This document shows, piece by piece, positions 6,175 to 16,009 of a DNA stretch of 17,333 nt. Under the pieces are notes generated by a model. That model made no database searches. It saw only the letters and a list, made by a program, of their open reading frames with translations, and was not told the origin of the DNA. Every line of letters begins with the position of its first letter. Position 1 is the stretch's first letter. The position numbers and the translations under genes are program-made. The DNA is from Casp-actino8 sp964614655 (GTDB lineage: Bacteria > Actinomycetota > Acidimicrobiia > Acidimicrobiales > Ilumatobacteraceae): the NCBI GenBank assembly GCA_964614655.1, contig CAZTPF010000039.1:1-17333 (forward strand), in the 5' to 3' direction.

Positions 6175-7502
6175 CCGCCGTCGAGAACGTGCGCCAGACG
6201 AGCGAAGGCGCGCAGGAGATGCGCCCCAGGAGCGAACTCGGGGCCAAGGAACTGATGCGCGAAGTCGGCTCGGTACTGCGCATGAGCGAGGCCGAAGCGG
6301 CTCAACTCGGCCAGATGCCGACCGACGACGAAGACCAGACGATGATCATCAACATGGGTCCGCAGCACCCGAGCACTCACGGTGTGTTGCGTCTCATGCT
6401 CGAACTGCAGGGTGAGACCGTTCTCCGCTGCAAGCCCGTGATCGGCTACTTGCACACTGGAATGGAGAAGACCGGTGAGGATCTCACGTTCCTCCAAGGC
6501 GGCACCAACGTCACCCGGATGGACTACCTGAGTCCGCTCAACAACGAACTCGTCTTCTCCATGGCGACCGAGAAGTTGCTCGGCATCGACGGCGACATCC
6601 CGGAACGGGCGGTCTGGATGCGCATGCTTCTTTCCGAGATGAATCGCATGAGCAGCCACCTGCTGTTCCTCGCCACCAACGGTATGGACCTCGGCGCGGT
6701 GTCGATGATGCTCTACGGCTGGCGCGAGCGTGAAGAAGTCCTCCGCTTCTTCCAGAAGGTCACCGGCCTGCGGATGAACCACAACTTCATCCGTCCTGGC
6801 GGTCTGGCGGCCGACCTTCCGCCGGGCTGGCGCGACGACGTGCTGTCGATTCTCGAGATGCTCCCGCCGCGCCTCGAGGAGTACGACATCTTGATGACCG
6901 ACCAGCCGATCTGGCGCGAGCGTCTCCAGGGCATCGGCGTCATCACCGCCGAGGAAGCCTTGGCTCTGGGCACCAGTGGTCCGATCTTGCGGTCGACCGG
7001 CGTGCCGTTCGACCTGCGGCGCGACATGCCCTACATGCATTACGACGAACTCGACTTCGACGTGATCGTCGGCTCGTACGGCGATGCGTTCGATCGTTAT
7101 GCAATTCGACTGAACGAGATCCGCGAGTCGATCAAGATCGTGTACCAGATCCTCGATCGCATGCCCTCAGGCGACTATCGCATCCAGAACAAGAAGGTCA
7201 CGCCGCCTCCGCGAGCCCGTATCGACGAATCGATGGAGGCTCTCATCCACCACTTCAAGATCTTTACCGAAGGATTCAAGGTGCCCGAGGGCGAGGTGTA
7301 CGTCGGAATCGAGAGTCCTCGTGGCGAGATCGGCTGTTACATCGTGAGCGACGGCGGTCCGAAGCCGTATCGCATCCACATGCGGGCACCGAGTTTCGTC
7401 AACATTCAGGCGTTGCCGCACATGATGCGCGGCGGCCTCGTGGCCGATGCGGTCGCCGTCATCTCGTCGGTCGACCCCGTACTCGGAGACGTCGATCGCT
7501 GA
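6171..7502 (+). CDS. nuoD: NADH-quinone oxidoreductase subunit D
   Basis: NuoD (49-kDa family, related to the large subunit of NiFe hydrogenases) forms the quinone-headgroup pocket with NuoB. The product is 443 residues. The motif NMGPQHPSTHG is at 61-71, and His70 and Tyr119 keep the spacing of the quinone ligands His38 and Tyr87 of the Thermus subunit. The C-terminal signature ESPRGEIGCYIVSDGG is followed by KPYRIHMRAPSF and ends in VDPVLGDVDR, as in the family. About 50 residues before the first motif form a polar, charged extension longer than in Thermus; an in-frame ATG at 6219 could give a shorter product. AAGGGAG at 6157-6163 stands 7 bases before ATG 6171, and that ATG overlaps the nuoC stop, so 6171 is preferred. 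Confidence 0.96.
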   Translation: MTAVENVRQTSEGAQEMRPRSELGAKELMREVGSVLRMSEAEAAQLGQMPTDDEDQTMIINMGPQHPSTHGVLRLMLELQGETVLRCKPVIGYLHTGMEKTGEDLTFLQGGTNVTRMDYLSPLNNELVFSMATEKLLGIDGDIPERAVWMRMLLSEMNRMSSHLLFLATNGMDLGAVSMMLYGWREREEVLRFFQKVTGLRMNHNFIRPGGLAADLPPGWRDDVLSILEMLPPRLEEYDILMTDQPIWRERLQGIGVITAEEALALGTSGPILRSTGVPFDLRRDMPYMHYDELDFDVIVGSYGDAFDRYAIRLNEIRESIKIVYQILDRMPSGDYRIQNKKVTPPPRARIDESMEALIHHFKIFTEGFKVPEGEVYVGIESPRGEIGCYIVSDGGPKPYRIHMRAPSFVNIQALPHMMRGGLVADAVAVISSVDPVLGDVDR

Positions 7503-8116
7503 TGGCTCGCCTCACTGAAGACAACGTCCGCCTGGCGCGCGAGATCATCGGCCGCTATCCCCGGCCGCGTTCGGCCACCATCCCGTTGTTGCATCTCGCG
7601 CAACAGCAGGACGGTTACGTCACGAACGACGCTATGGCTCACATCGGAGAACTGGTGGGTGCGACCTCGGCCGAGGTGTACGGAACCGCCTCGTTCTACG
7701 AGATGTTCAAGTTCGAGCCGGTCGGCAAGTACCTCGTGAACATCTGCGGAACGATGTCGTGTGCACTTCTCGGTGCCGACGAACTCATCCACCACGCCGA
7801 ACACCGCCTCGGTGTGAAGCTCGGTGGAACCACTCCCGACGGCAAGTTCACCCTCGAACGAGCCGAATGCCAGGCGGCATGCACCGAGGCCCCGTGCCTC
7901 CAGGTGAACTACCGCTACCGGTATCGCGTCACACCGGACGAGTTCGACGCTCTGATCGACGATCTGGCCGCTGGTCGTCTCGACGACGAGATTCCGGCGC
8001 ACGGGACGGTGGCTCGAGTTCGCCAACGAACCGCTCCCGATCGTGCGGTCGGCTCGGTTCCGCCCGAAGACGTGGTCGATGCCCCCGAATGGCTCGACGG
8101 AAAGGCGGCACTGTGA
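7502..8116 (+). CDS. nuoE: NADH-quinone oxidoreductase subunit E (24-kDa, [2Fe-2S])
   Basis: NuoE is the thioredoxin-fold subunit of the NADH-oxidising module and holds [2Fe-2S] cluster N1a. Ligands are Cys82 and Cys87 in ICGTMSC and Cys123 and Cys127 in ECQAACTEAP, the standard CxxxxC...CxxxC arrangement. The N-terminal helical domain (residues 1-70) contains the usual YGTASFYEMF segment at 60-69. The product is 204 residues; the last 45 or so are a variable acidic/basic tail rich in Pro. Its ATG shares one base with the nuoD stop (TGATG) and GGAG is at 7485-7488, a rather long 13 bases away, so translation probably depends on termination-reinitiation from nuoD. Confidence 0.96.
   Translation: MARLTEDNVRLAREIIGRYPRPRSATIPLLHLAQQQDGYVTNDAMAHIGELVGATSAEVYGTASFYEMFKFEPVGKYLVNICGTMSCALLGADELIHHAEHRLGVKLGGTTPDGKFTLERAECQAACTEAPCLQVNYRYRYRVTPDEFDALIDDLAAGRLDDEIPAHGTVARVRQRTAPDRAVGSVPPEDVVDAPEWLDGKAAL
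8099..8105 (+). promoter_or_regulatory. Ribosome binding site fixing the nuoF GTG start
   Basis: GGAAAGG lies 7 bases before GTG 8113, which overlaps the nuoE stop as GTGA. The frame is open upstream to 7759, and an in-frame ATG at 8089 exists, but neither has a comparable site and both would overlap nuoE further. Confidence 0.7.
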
Positions 8117-9519
8117 GCGCACAGGGAAGTTACGCCCACACCCCCGGATTCTTCGCCGGTGATCGCCCGAAGATCGTGACGTCGCGATTCGAGTACGACG
8201 ACTCGTACACGCTCGAGCGTTATCTCGCGACCGGCGGTTATGAGGGTCTGCGAGCCGCACTGAAGCGGCCGGCATCCGACATCCACGACAGCGTGAAGAA
8301 CGCAACCGTCCTCGGCCGAGGCGGTGCCGGATTCCCGGCCGGAACCAAGTGGGGTCTCACCCCGCAGGGTGTGTTTCCGCGCTACCTCGTCGTCAACGGC
8401 GACGAGAGTGAGCCGGGCACCTACAAGGACCGACTGCTCATGGAGCGCGATCCGCATCAGCTGATCGAGGGTTGTCTCATCGCCTGTTACGCCGCCGGAC
8501 TTTCGCAGTGTTTCTTGTACATCCGCGGCGAAATGGCGGTGGCTCAGGAACGAGTTGCGGCCGCGCTCAACGAGGCGTATGCGGCTGGCTACGTCGGCAA
8601 GAACGTGCTCGGTAGTCGCTTCTCGATCGACATCACGCTCCACTGGGGCGCCGGTGCCTACGTGGTCGGTGAAGAGACCGCGTTGATCGAGAGCCTCGAG
8701 GGCAACCGCGGTATGCCGCGGTTGAAGCCGCCGTACTTTCCGGCCGCCATCGGGCTGTACGGTCAGCCGACGATCGTCAACAACGTCGAGACTCTGGCCA
8801 ACCTTCCCTGGATCATGAAGAACGGCCACGAGGCGTACACCGCGATCGGCACGCCCACGTCGCCGGGAACGCGAATGGTGGCGGTGTCGGGCCACGTGAA
8901 GCGACCCGGTGTCTACGAGATCGTCAACGGCACCACCACGTTCCGCGACCTCATCTACGGGGAAGATTTCTGCGGTGGAATTCGCGACGGCAACGAACTC
9001 AAGGCCTTCGTGCCCGGTGGTGGCTCGGCCCCGTGGTTCACGCCCGAACAACTCGATCTGCCCTTCGAGGCCAGTCAGATCGGTCCGGCTGGTTCGATGC
9101 TCGGGTCGGGCGCGATCATGGTGATGGATCACACCACCGACATTCCGCGCGCGGCTCTCACCCTCACCCGCTTCTACGCCCACGAATCGTGCGGGAAGTG
9201 CACTCCGTGTCGTGAAGGTGGAACCTGGCTCGAGCGAATTCTGTCCCGCATCGTCGATGGCAAGGGGACCGACGCCGACATCGATCAGCTGCTCGAAGTC
9301 GGTGAATCGATCTGTCCGGGTGCGTTTCCGCACGCATCGAGCTCCAAGCTCGGACTGGCGGCCACACCGTTCCCGTACCGCATGAACACGATCTGCTTCG
9401 TCGGACCGTCGGCCTACGCACCGATCCACTCGGCTCTCACGCTCTTCCGTGAGGAGTTCGACTCACGAGTCACCAAGCGTCAGCGAATCCCGGTGACGGC
9501 GTCGGGAGTCGCGTCATGA
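8113..9519 (+). CDS. nuoF: NADH-quinone oxidoreductase subunit F (NADH/FMN-binding, [4Fe-4S] N3)
   Basis: NuoF oxidises NADH and passes electrons through FMN to cluster N3. The product is 468 residues from the GTG start. The FMN/NADH motifs are GRGGAGFPAGTKWG (68-81), VVNGDESEPGTYKDR (93-107) and GAGAYVVGEETALIESLEGNRG (179-200 overall). Cluster N3 ligands Cys360, Cys363 and Cys366 lie in SCGKCTPCREG. The fourth ligand is best assigned to Cys428 in TICFVGPSAYAP, because the distance to the following P-I-H-S matches the E. coli arrangement. Between the third and fourth ligands is an insertion of about 27 residues holding an extra Cys401 in SICPGAFP. The residues just beyond return to the family pattern (SALTLFREEF). 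A start at ATG 8089 would add eight residues. Its stop overlaps the nuoG start as ATGA. Confidence 0.96.
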   Translation: MSAQGSYAHTPGFFAGDRPKIVTSRFEYDDSYTLERYLATGGYEGLRAALKRPASDIHDSVKNATVLGRGGAGFPAGTKWGLTPQGVFPRYLVVNGDESEPGTYKDRLLMERDPHQLIEGCLIACYAAGLSQCFLYIRGEMAVAQERVAAALNEAYAAGYVGKNVLGSRFSIDITLHWGAGAYVVGEETALIESLEGNRGMPRLKPPYFPAAIGLYGQPTIVNNVETLANLPWIMKNGHEAYTAIGTPTSPGTRMVAVSGHVKRPGVYEIVNGTTTFRDLIYGEDFCGGIRDGNELKAFVPGGGSAPWFTPEQLDLPFEASQIGPAGSMLGSGAIMVMDHTTDIPRAALTLTRFYAHESCGKCTPCREGGTWLERILSRIVDGKGTDADIDQLLEVGESICPGAFPHASSSKLGLAATPFPYRMNTICFVGPSAYAPIHSALTLFREEFDSRVTKRQRIPVTASGVAS

Positions 9520-11372
9520 GCACGACCGAGACCACTCCCGAAGAGAATCTCCCGCCCGCCGACCCGAACGCGGTTCGTCTCACGATCAACGGCCGCGAGG
9601 TCGAGGCGCGTAAGGGCGAGTGGATCATCGCCGCCGCCGATCGCAGCGGTGATTACATCCCGCGCTTCTGCTACCACCCGCGCATGGAGTCGGTCGGCAT
9701 GTGCCGCCAGTGCCTCGTCGAGGTCGAGGGTCCGCGCGGACCGATGATGGTCGTGTCGTGCATGACCCCCGTAGCCGAGGGACAGATCGTCCGCACCGAC
9801 ACACCGCAGGTCAAGCGAGCGCACGAGGGCATCCTCGAGTTGTTGCTGGCCAATCATCCGCTCGACTGCCCGGTGTGCGACAAGGGCGGCGAATGCCCGT
9901 TGCAGGACCAGGCNNNNNNNNNNNNNNNNNNNNNNNNNNNNNNNNNNNNNNNNNNNNNNNNNNNNNNNNNNNNNNNNNNNNNNNNNNNNNNNNNNNNNNN
10001 NNNNNNNNNNNNNGCCCGCGGCACCAACGAAGATGCCTTCGCATGGGCGTCGTTCGCCAAGGCTCTCGGTGTCACGTCGGTCGACGCGCAGATGGGAGAC
10101 GGACTTCCTCCGTCGGTGTTCGCCTATCCGCAGGCCACCATCGACGAGGCTGCGCACGCAGCCACCGTGATCCTGCTCGGTCCCGATCTGAAGGAGGAAC
10201 TGCCGGTTCTTCACCTCCGACTGCGCGACGCGTCCGAGAAGAAGCGTTCGCGACTCGTGGAGCTCTCGCCCAAGGAGACCGGCCTCACCCGCTACGCCTG
10301 GAAGTCGACTCTTCACGAACCCGGACATCAAGCCGCAGCCGTCGACGCTCTGCTCGACGATCCGAAAGTCGCCGGGCAGATCGCATCGGGCTCGGTCGTG
10401 GTCGTGGTCGGTCGCGGGAACCTCGCCGAGTCGCCCGAGTTCACCATGGACGCGCTTCGCCGTGTCGTGGCCCGGATCCCGGGCGCGAAAGTTCTGCCAG
10501 TGCTCCGCCGAGGAAACGTTCGCGGCGCGATTCATGCCGGCCTGTCCTCGACCGACACCGCCGACGTTCTGCGCGCGGCGATCGACGGTCGGGTGAACTG
10601 CCTCGTCACCGTGGGCGCCGATCCGATCGCCGACTTCCCCGATTCCGATCTCGTCCGACGGGCCATGGCGGCAATTCCTCGACACATCAGCGTCGACACC
10701 TTCCTCACCGCGTCGAACCAGAACGCCGACGTCGTCCTCCCGGCGGCGGCCTTCGGCGAGAAGGACGGAACGACGACCAATGCCGAGGGACGTGTCACTC
10801 AGTTGGCGCGCAAGATCACGGTGCACGGAACGTCGCGTCCCGACTGGATGATCGCCGTCGAATTGGCCGATCTGCTCGGGGTCGAACTCCCCATGGGTTC
10901 GGTCCATGAAGTTCATGACGCCATGGTGGCGACGATTCCCGAGTTCGCTCCGGTGACGCGTGAGGCACTCCGCCAGAATCCCGACGGTGTTCTGGCGGCA
11001 GAAACACGCGAAAGACGTGACGAAATTGCCGCCAGAACGCCCAATGAGCGGGCGGGGTTCGCGTACCGGTTGGTGGTGAGTCGCAAGCTCTACGACAACG
11101 GGCGCAACGTCGAGAAGTCGCCATCACTCGCACCGCTCGCACCGGGATCGGGTCTGTATCTGCATCCGCTCGACCTCGATCGCCTCGGTGCCGTCGACGG
11201 TGCGCAGGTGAAGGTCATCGGCGACCGGACGTCGATCGTGATGAAGGTGCAGTCCGATGCGTCGGTGCAGCGGGGTACGGCCTGGGCGCCTTTCAATCAG
11301 TCGGGGCCCGACATCGGCGAGTTGATCGACGCCAGCCGTCCGGTCAACGACGTGAGAGTGGAGACGTTGTGA
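9516..11372 (+). CDS. nuoG: NADH-quinone oxidoreductase subunit G, interrupted by an assembly gap
   Basis: NuoG is the large Fe-S subunit of the NADH-oxidising module, related to molybdopterin oxidoreductases. The first 132 residues carry the N1b [2Fe-2S] ligands Cys52, Cys63, Cys66 and Cys82, and the His-ligated N5 set His114, Cys118, Cys121 and Cys127 in HPLDCPVCDKGGEC. Sequence resumes after the N run at ARGTNEDAFAWASFAKALGV, a segment of the molybdopterin-like domain, and runs 452 residues to a C-terminal dinucleotide-binding-type domain (about from LYLHPLDLDRLGAVDGAQV). The region that should hold N4, N7 and the start of the large domain is missing. Counting the N run as written gives 618 residues against roughly 800 expected, so the gap is longer than drawn. 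Both flanks are clean and in frame on their own; this is an assembly hole, not a pseudogene. GGGAG at 9504-9508 precedes the ATG. Confidence 0.93.
   Translation: MSTTETTPEENLPPADPNAVRLTINGREVEARKGEWIIAAADRSGDYIPRFCYHPRMESVGMCRQCLVEVEGPRGPMMVVSCMTPVAEGQIVRTDTPQVKRAHEGILELLLANHPLDCPVCDKGGECPLQDQXXXXXXXXXXXXXXXXXXXXXXXXXXXXXXXXXXARGTNEDAFAWASFAKALGVTSVDAQMGDGLPPSVFAYPQATIDEAAHAATVILLGPDLKEELPVLHLRLRDASEKKRSRLVELSPKETGLTRYAWKSTLHEPGHQAAAVDALLDDPKVAGQIASGSVVVVVGRGNLAESPEFTMDALRRVVARIPGAKVLPVLRRGNVRGAIHAGLSSTDTADVLRAAIDGRVNCLVTVGADPIADFPDSDLVRRAMAAIPRHISVDTFLTASNQNADVVLPAAAFGEKDGTTTNAEGRVTQLARKITVHGTSRPDWMIAVELADLLGVELPMGSVHEVHDAMVATIPEFAPVTREALRQNPDGVLAAETRERRDEIAARTPNERAGFAYRLVVSRKLYDNGRNVEKSPSLAPLAPGSGLYLHPLDLDRLGAVDGAQVKVIGDRTSIVMKVQSDASVQRGTAWAPFNQSGPDIGELIDASRPVNDVRVETL
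9914..10013. other. Assembly gap (100 N) inside nuoG
   Basis: Exactly 100 N, the conventional length for a scaffold join of unknown size. It lies between the N5 cluster motif and the molybdopterin-like domain of NuoG. From the family layout roughly 200 or more residues (600 or more bases) are absent, so every coordinate downstream is likely shifted relative to the real chromosome. Confidence 0.97.
10989..11038 (+). repeat. 12-bp perfect inverted repeat (stem-loop) within nuoG
   Basis: GTTCTGGCGGCA at 10989-11000 is perfectly complementary to TGCCGCCAGAAC at 11027-11038, with a 26-base spacer. The spacer contains a second small inverted pair, CACG and CGTG, so a nested hairpin is possible. 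It lies in coding sequence (VLAAETRERRDEIAARTP), has no U run after it and is not at a gene end, so an intrinsic terminator is unlikely. Confidence 0.8.
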
Positions 11373-12580
11373 CCACGGGAATGATCGCTCTCGACCCCAT
11401 TGCGATCGGCGACCTGCTGTGGACGCCGCTCATCATCATCTTGTTGAAGGTCGTCGGCATCTTCGCGATCGGTCTGCTCGTCACCATGTTCATGGTCTGG
11501 TTCGAGCGCAAGGCCATCGCCGGCATGCAGAACCGCATCGGCCCGAACAAGGCCGGTCCGTTCGGTCTTCTCCAAACCCTCGCCGACGGCATCAAGTTGT
11601 TCTTCAAAGAGGACCTGATGCCCGATCGGGCCGATCGCTTCGTCTTCAAACTGGCTCCGTACCTGGCCTTCGTGCCGGCGTTCCTCGTGTGGGCGGTCAT
11701 CCCGCTCGGAGGTGACTGGTCCGACGGCAAGGACGGGCTCGTCACCTGGTTCGGCGAGACGACCCGCGTCCAGCTGGCCGATCCGCCGGTGGGCATCCTT
11801 CTCGTTCTGGCCATGTCGTCGATTGCGGTGTACGGCATCATGCTCGCCGGTTGGGCGAGCGGCTCGAAGTATCCACTCCTCGGTTCGGTGCGTGCGTCGG
11901 CGCAGATGGTGTCGTACGAGGCGGCCCTCGGCCTCAGTCTCGGCACGGTTCTGCTGCTCGCCGGAACCTTGTCCACGAGCGGCATCGTCGCCAATCAGGA
12001 TCGCTTCCTCGACTGGCACGTCGTCTCGACCGGCGTCGTTCCGTTCGTGATCTTCCTGATGGCCGCCACCGCCGAACTCAATCGACCACCGTTCGACCTC
12101 GTGGAGGCCGAACAGGAACTCGTCGGCGGCTTCAACACCGAGTACTCGAGCATTCGCTTCGGTCTGTTCTTCCTCGCCGAGTTCATGAACGCGGTCACCA
12201 TGAGCGGCATCATCGTCACCCTCTTCTGGGGCGGTCCGCAGGGACTCTTCGACATCCCGGTGATCCCCGGTGCCATCGAAGGCACCATCTGGTTCCTCGC
12301 CAAGACACTGGTGTTCCTCTACATCTACGTCTGGTTCCGAGCCACGTTGCCGCGTTTCCGCTACGACCAACTGATGGATCTCGGTTGGAAGATTCTCATC
12401 CCGGCCGCTCTCGGCTGGTTCCTCCTCATGGCGGCCCTGCGTCTCGGACGCGATCAGGGTTGGAACGCCGTGGTGGTGGCGGTCGTGTCGGCGGCGGTTC
12501 TCGTGATCTGCGCCGGCCTCATGTCGATGGCCATGCGCGTCAGTCGCGCCAATCGTGAGCGGGAAGGAGCGATGTTCTGA
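11369..12580 (+). CDS. nuoH: NADH-quinone oxidoreductase subunit H
   Basis: NuoH is the membrane subunit that forms most of the quinone channel and links redox chemistry to proton pumping. The 403-residue product has the family segments ERKAIAGMQNRIGPNKAG (46-63), then LLQTLADGIKLFFKED; AELNRPPFDLVEAEQELVGG (235-254), followed by FNTEYSS; and PRFRYDQLMDLGWK near the end. The acidic loop after AELNRPPFD, known to be essential in the family, is intact. About eight helices are apparent. It starts with GTG 11369 overlapping the nuoG stop (GTGA), with GGAG at 11360-11363. An in-frame ATG at 11381 would shorten it by four residues but lacks proper spacing from any ribosome site. The stop shares a base with the nuoI start. 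Confidence 0.97.
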   Translation: MTTGMIALDPIAIGDLLWTPLIIILLKVVGIFAIGLLVTMFMVWFERKAIAGMQNRIGPNKAGPFGLLQTLADGIKLFFKEDLMPDRADRFVFKLAPYLAFVPAFLVWAVIPLGGDWSDGKDGLVTWFGETTRVQLADPPVGILLVLAMSSIAVYGIMLAGWASGSKYPLLGSVRASAQMVSYEAALGLSLGTVLLLAGTLSTSGIVANQDRFLDWHVVSTGVVPFVIFLMAATAELNRPPFDLVEAEQELVGGFNTEYSSIRFGLFFLAEFMNAVTMSGIIVTLFWGGPQGLFDIPVIPGAIEGTIWFLAKTLVFLYIYVWFRATLPRFRYDQLMDLGWKILIPAALGWFLLMAALRLGRDQGWNAVVVAVVSAAVLVICAGLMSMAMRVSRANREREGAMF

Positions 12581-13230
12581 TGGGATACCTCGGAGGATTC
12601 CTCGTCTCGATCAGCCAGGTCGGTCGTCGCAACAAGATGACTCGCCAGTACTCGGGCGGTCGTGAATTCAAGAAGGGCAAGCCGCATCGCGACGAGAAGG
12701 CTCCCAAGCCCGAGCGTCTGCACGGTCGCCACGTCCTCAATCGCTACGAGGACGGTATGGAGAAGTGCATCGGCTGCGAACTGTGCGCTGGCGTGTGCCC
12801 GGCGAAGTGCATCTACGTACGCGGCGCCGACAACGATCCCGAGAATCCCACGTCACCAGGCGAGCGTTTCGGGTTCGTGTACGAGATCAACTATCTGCGA
12901 TGCATCCACTGTGATCTGTGCGTGGAAGCTTGCCCGACCGAGGCGATCACCGAGTCGAAGTTGTTCGAGTTCTCGTTCACCAATCGTCGAGACGCCATCT
13001 ACACCAAAGCCGAACTCGTGGTCGACGACGAGGGCAAGCCTCGCCAGCTCCCATGGGAGGACTGGCGCGACGGGGAAGACCTCCACACCTCGGGTTGGGT
13101 ACGCGCCACGGCACCGTCGGGTGACGCCACCTTCGAAGGAGTTGCGGGTTGGAGCGGTGAGCTCGGTTATGGTGTGCGCGCCCCCGAGCCGGCCCAGAGC
13201 GAACGCGACCGCGCCGGGGAACACTCCTGA
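12580..13230 (+). CDS. nuoI: NADH-quinone oxidoreductase subunit I (2[4Fe-4S], N6a/N6b)
   Basis: NuoI bridges the NADH module to NuoB through clusters N6a and N6b. The 216-residue product has two ferredoxin motifs: Cys63, Cys66, Cys69 and Cys73 in CIGCELCAGVCP, and Cys108, Cys111, Cys114 and Cys118 in CIHCDLCVEACP. An extra Cys77 follows the first motif, as is common in the family. The N-terminus is basic with an amphipathic start and no full membrane helix. After about residue 160 there is a tail of some 55 residues, rich in Trp, Gly and charged residues, that is not part of the ferredoxin core. AAGGAG at 12564-12569 is 10 bases before the ATG, and start and stop codons share single bases with neighbours (TGATG at both ends). 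Confidence 0.97.
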   Translation: MGYLGGFLVSISQVGRRNKMTRQYSGGREFKKGKPHRDEKAPKPERLHGRHVLNRYEDGMEKCIGCELCAGVCPAKCIYVRGADNDPENPTSPGERFGFVYEINYLRCIHCDLCVEACPTEAITESKLFEFSFTNRRDAIYTKAELVVDDEGKPRQLPWEDWRDGEDLHTSGWVRATAPSGDATFEGVAGWSGELGYGVRAPEPAQSERDRAGEHS

Positions 13231-13769
13231 TGGAACTCGTCGTCTTCGTCCTGGCCGCCGCCATGATCCTCGTGGGAGCGATCGGTGTGATCGTGCGTCG
13301 CAATCCGGTCCACGCGGCGCTCAGTCTCGTGCTCACTCTCTTCGGTATCGCGGTTCTCTTCGTCGCCCAGGAAGCGCACTTCCTCGCTGCGGTCCAGGTG
13401 ATCGTCTACGCCGGAGCGATCGTCGTTCTCTTCCTCTTCGTCATCATGCTGCTCGGCGTCGATCGCACCGAAGACATCACGATCGAACCGTTCCGAATCC
13501 AGCGACCCTTGGCGGCGATCGTCGGCCTGGGTGTGATCGGCCTCGTCGTCGCCTCGGTGTCGGCCTCGCGCGACGCCATCGGCCGTGGTTCGGGTCTCGA
13601 GATCCCGGCGGTCACCGGTGACGGTGACTCGAACATCCGCCAGATCGCGCGCAATCTCTTCAGCGACCACGTCTTCGCCTTCGAGTTCACGTCGGTGCTC
13701 CTGACCGTGGCCGTGGTGGGCGCCGTGATGCTCACCCGGAAAGTGAAGAGCGGAAAGGGCGAGTCGTGA
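13230..13769 (+). CDS. nuoJ: NADH-quinone oxidoreductase subunit J
   Basis: NuoJ is an integral membrane subunit of the pump between NuoH and the antiporter-like subunits. The 179-residue product has five predicted helices (about 3-22, 28-47, 52-75, 93-112, 149-169). Diagnostic segments are NPVHAALSLV (25-34), FLAAVQVIVYAGAIVVLF (51-68), whose broken helix includes conserved Tyr60, and the final FEFTSVLLTVAVVGAVMLTR (151-170). A polar loop of about 35 residues lies between helices 4 and 5. GGGGA at 13216-13220 lies 9 bases upstream of the ATG, which shares one base with the nuoI stop. Length and architecture are ordinary. Confidence 0.96.
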   Translation: MELVVFVLAAAMILVGAIGVIVRRNPVHAALSLVLTLFGIAVLFVAQEAHFLAAVQVIVYAGAIVVLFLFVIMLLGVDRTEDITIEPFRIQRPLAAIVGLGVIGLVVASVSASRDAIGRGSGLEIPAVTGDGDSNIRQIARNLFSDHVFAFEFTSVLLTVAVVGAVMLTRKVKSGKGES

Positions 13770-14092
13770 GCGCTCTCGTGGCTGCAGCCACCCCCACGAC
13801 CACCTGGTACCTGGTCCTCGCCGCCGTGCTGTTCGGAATCGGAGCCGTCGGAGTGCTGGTGCGACGCAATCCTCTCGTGATGTTCATGTGCGTCGAACTC
13901 ATGCTCAACGCCGTCAACCTGAGTTTCGTGGCTCTGGCCAAGCGACTCGGCGACATCGGAGGACAGACCACGGTCTTTTTCGTGATGGTCGTGGCCGCCG
14001 CCGAAGTCGTGGTCGGTCTCGGAATCATCGTGTCCATCATGCGCCGCCGCCCGGGTGCGACGGCCGACGACATCACGGCGCTGAAGGGCTGA
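13766..14092 (+). CDS. nuoK: NADH-quinone oxidoreductase subunit K
   Basis: NuoK is a small, MnhC/MrpC-like membrane subunit. The 108-residue product has three helices (about 13-32, 37-58, 68-92). Glu44 in CVELMLNAVNL and Glu80 in VVAAAEVVVGLG match the two essential glutamates of E. coli NuoK (Glu36 and Glu72) with a constant offset of eight. The start is GTG 13766, overlapping the nuoJ stop as GTGA, with a purine-rich GGAAAGGGCGAG run just upstream inside nuoJ. The C-terminal 15 residues are polar. Conservation and position leave no real alternative. Confidence 0.96.
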   Translation: MSALVAAATPTTTWYLVLAAVLFGIGAVGVLVRRNPLVMFMCVELMLNAVNLSFVALAKRLGDIGGQTTVFFVMVVAAAEVVVGLGIIVSIMRRRPGATADDITALKG

Positions 14093-14095
14093 CCC

Positions 14096-16008
<1,913 letters not shown>

Positions 16009-16009
<1 letters not shown>

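Noticed and set aside
7759..8112. N-terminal extension of the nuoF frame into nuoE
   Set aside because: It lies wholly inside nuoE, is Arg/Pro-rich and unlike any NuoF N-terminus. GTG 8113, with GGAAAGG and a GTGA overlap, fits the operon pattern.
7915..9429. Long antisense open frame (504 codons) opposite nuoE/nuoF, and similar ones opposite the bc genes (1004-2065, 1803-2708, 2384-3526), 4234-5223 and nuoG
   Set aside because: The translations are Arg/His/Asp-rich low-complexity mirrors of the third-position GC bias of well-recognised sense genes, with no family motif or plausible ribosome site.
9516..11372. nuoG as a genuinely shortened or frameshifted pseudogene
   Set aside because: The shortness is fully explained by the N run; both flanks are intact and in the expected frame with conserved motifs.
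13611..13622. 12-base perfect palindrome GTCACCGGTGAC in nuoJ
   Set aside because: A palindrome of six base pairs is expected several times by chance in a window of this size, and it is in ordinary coding sequence.
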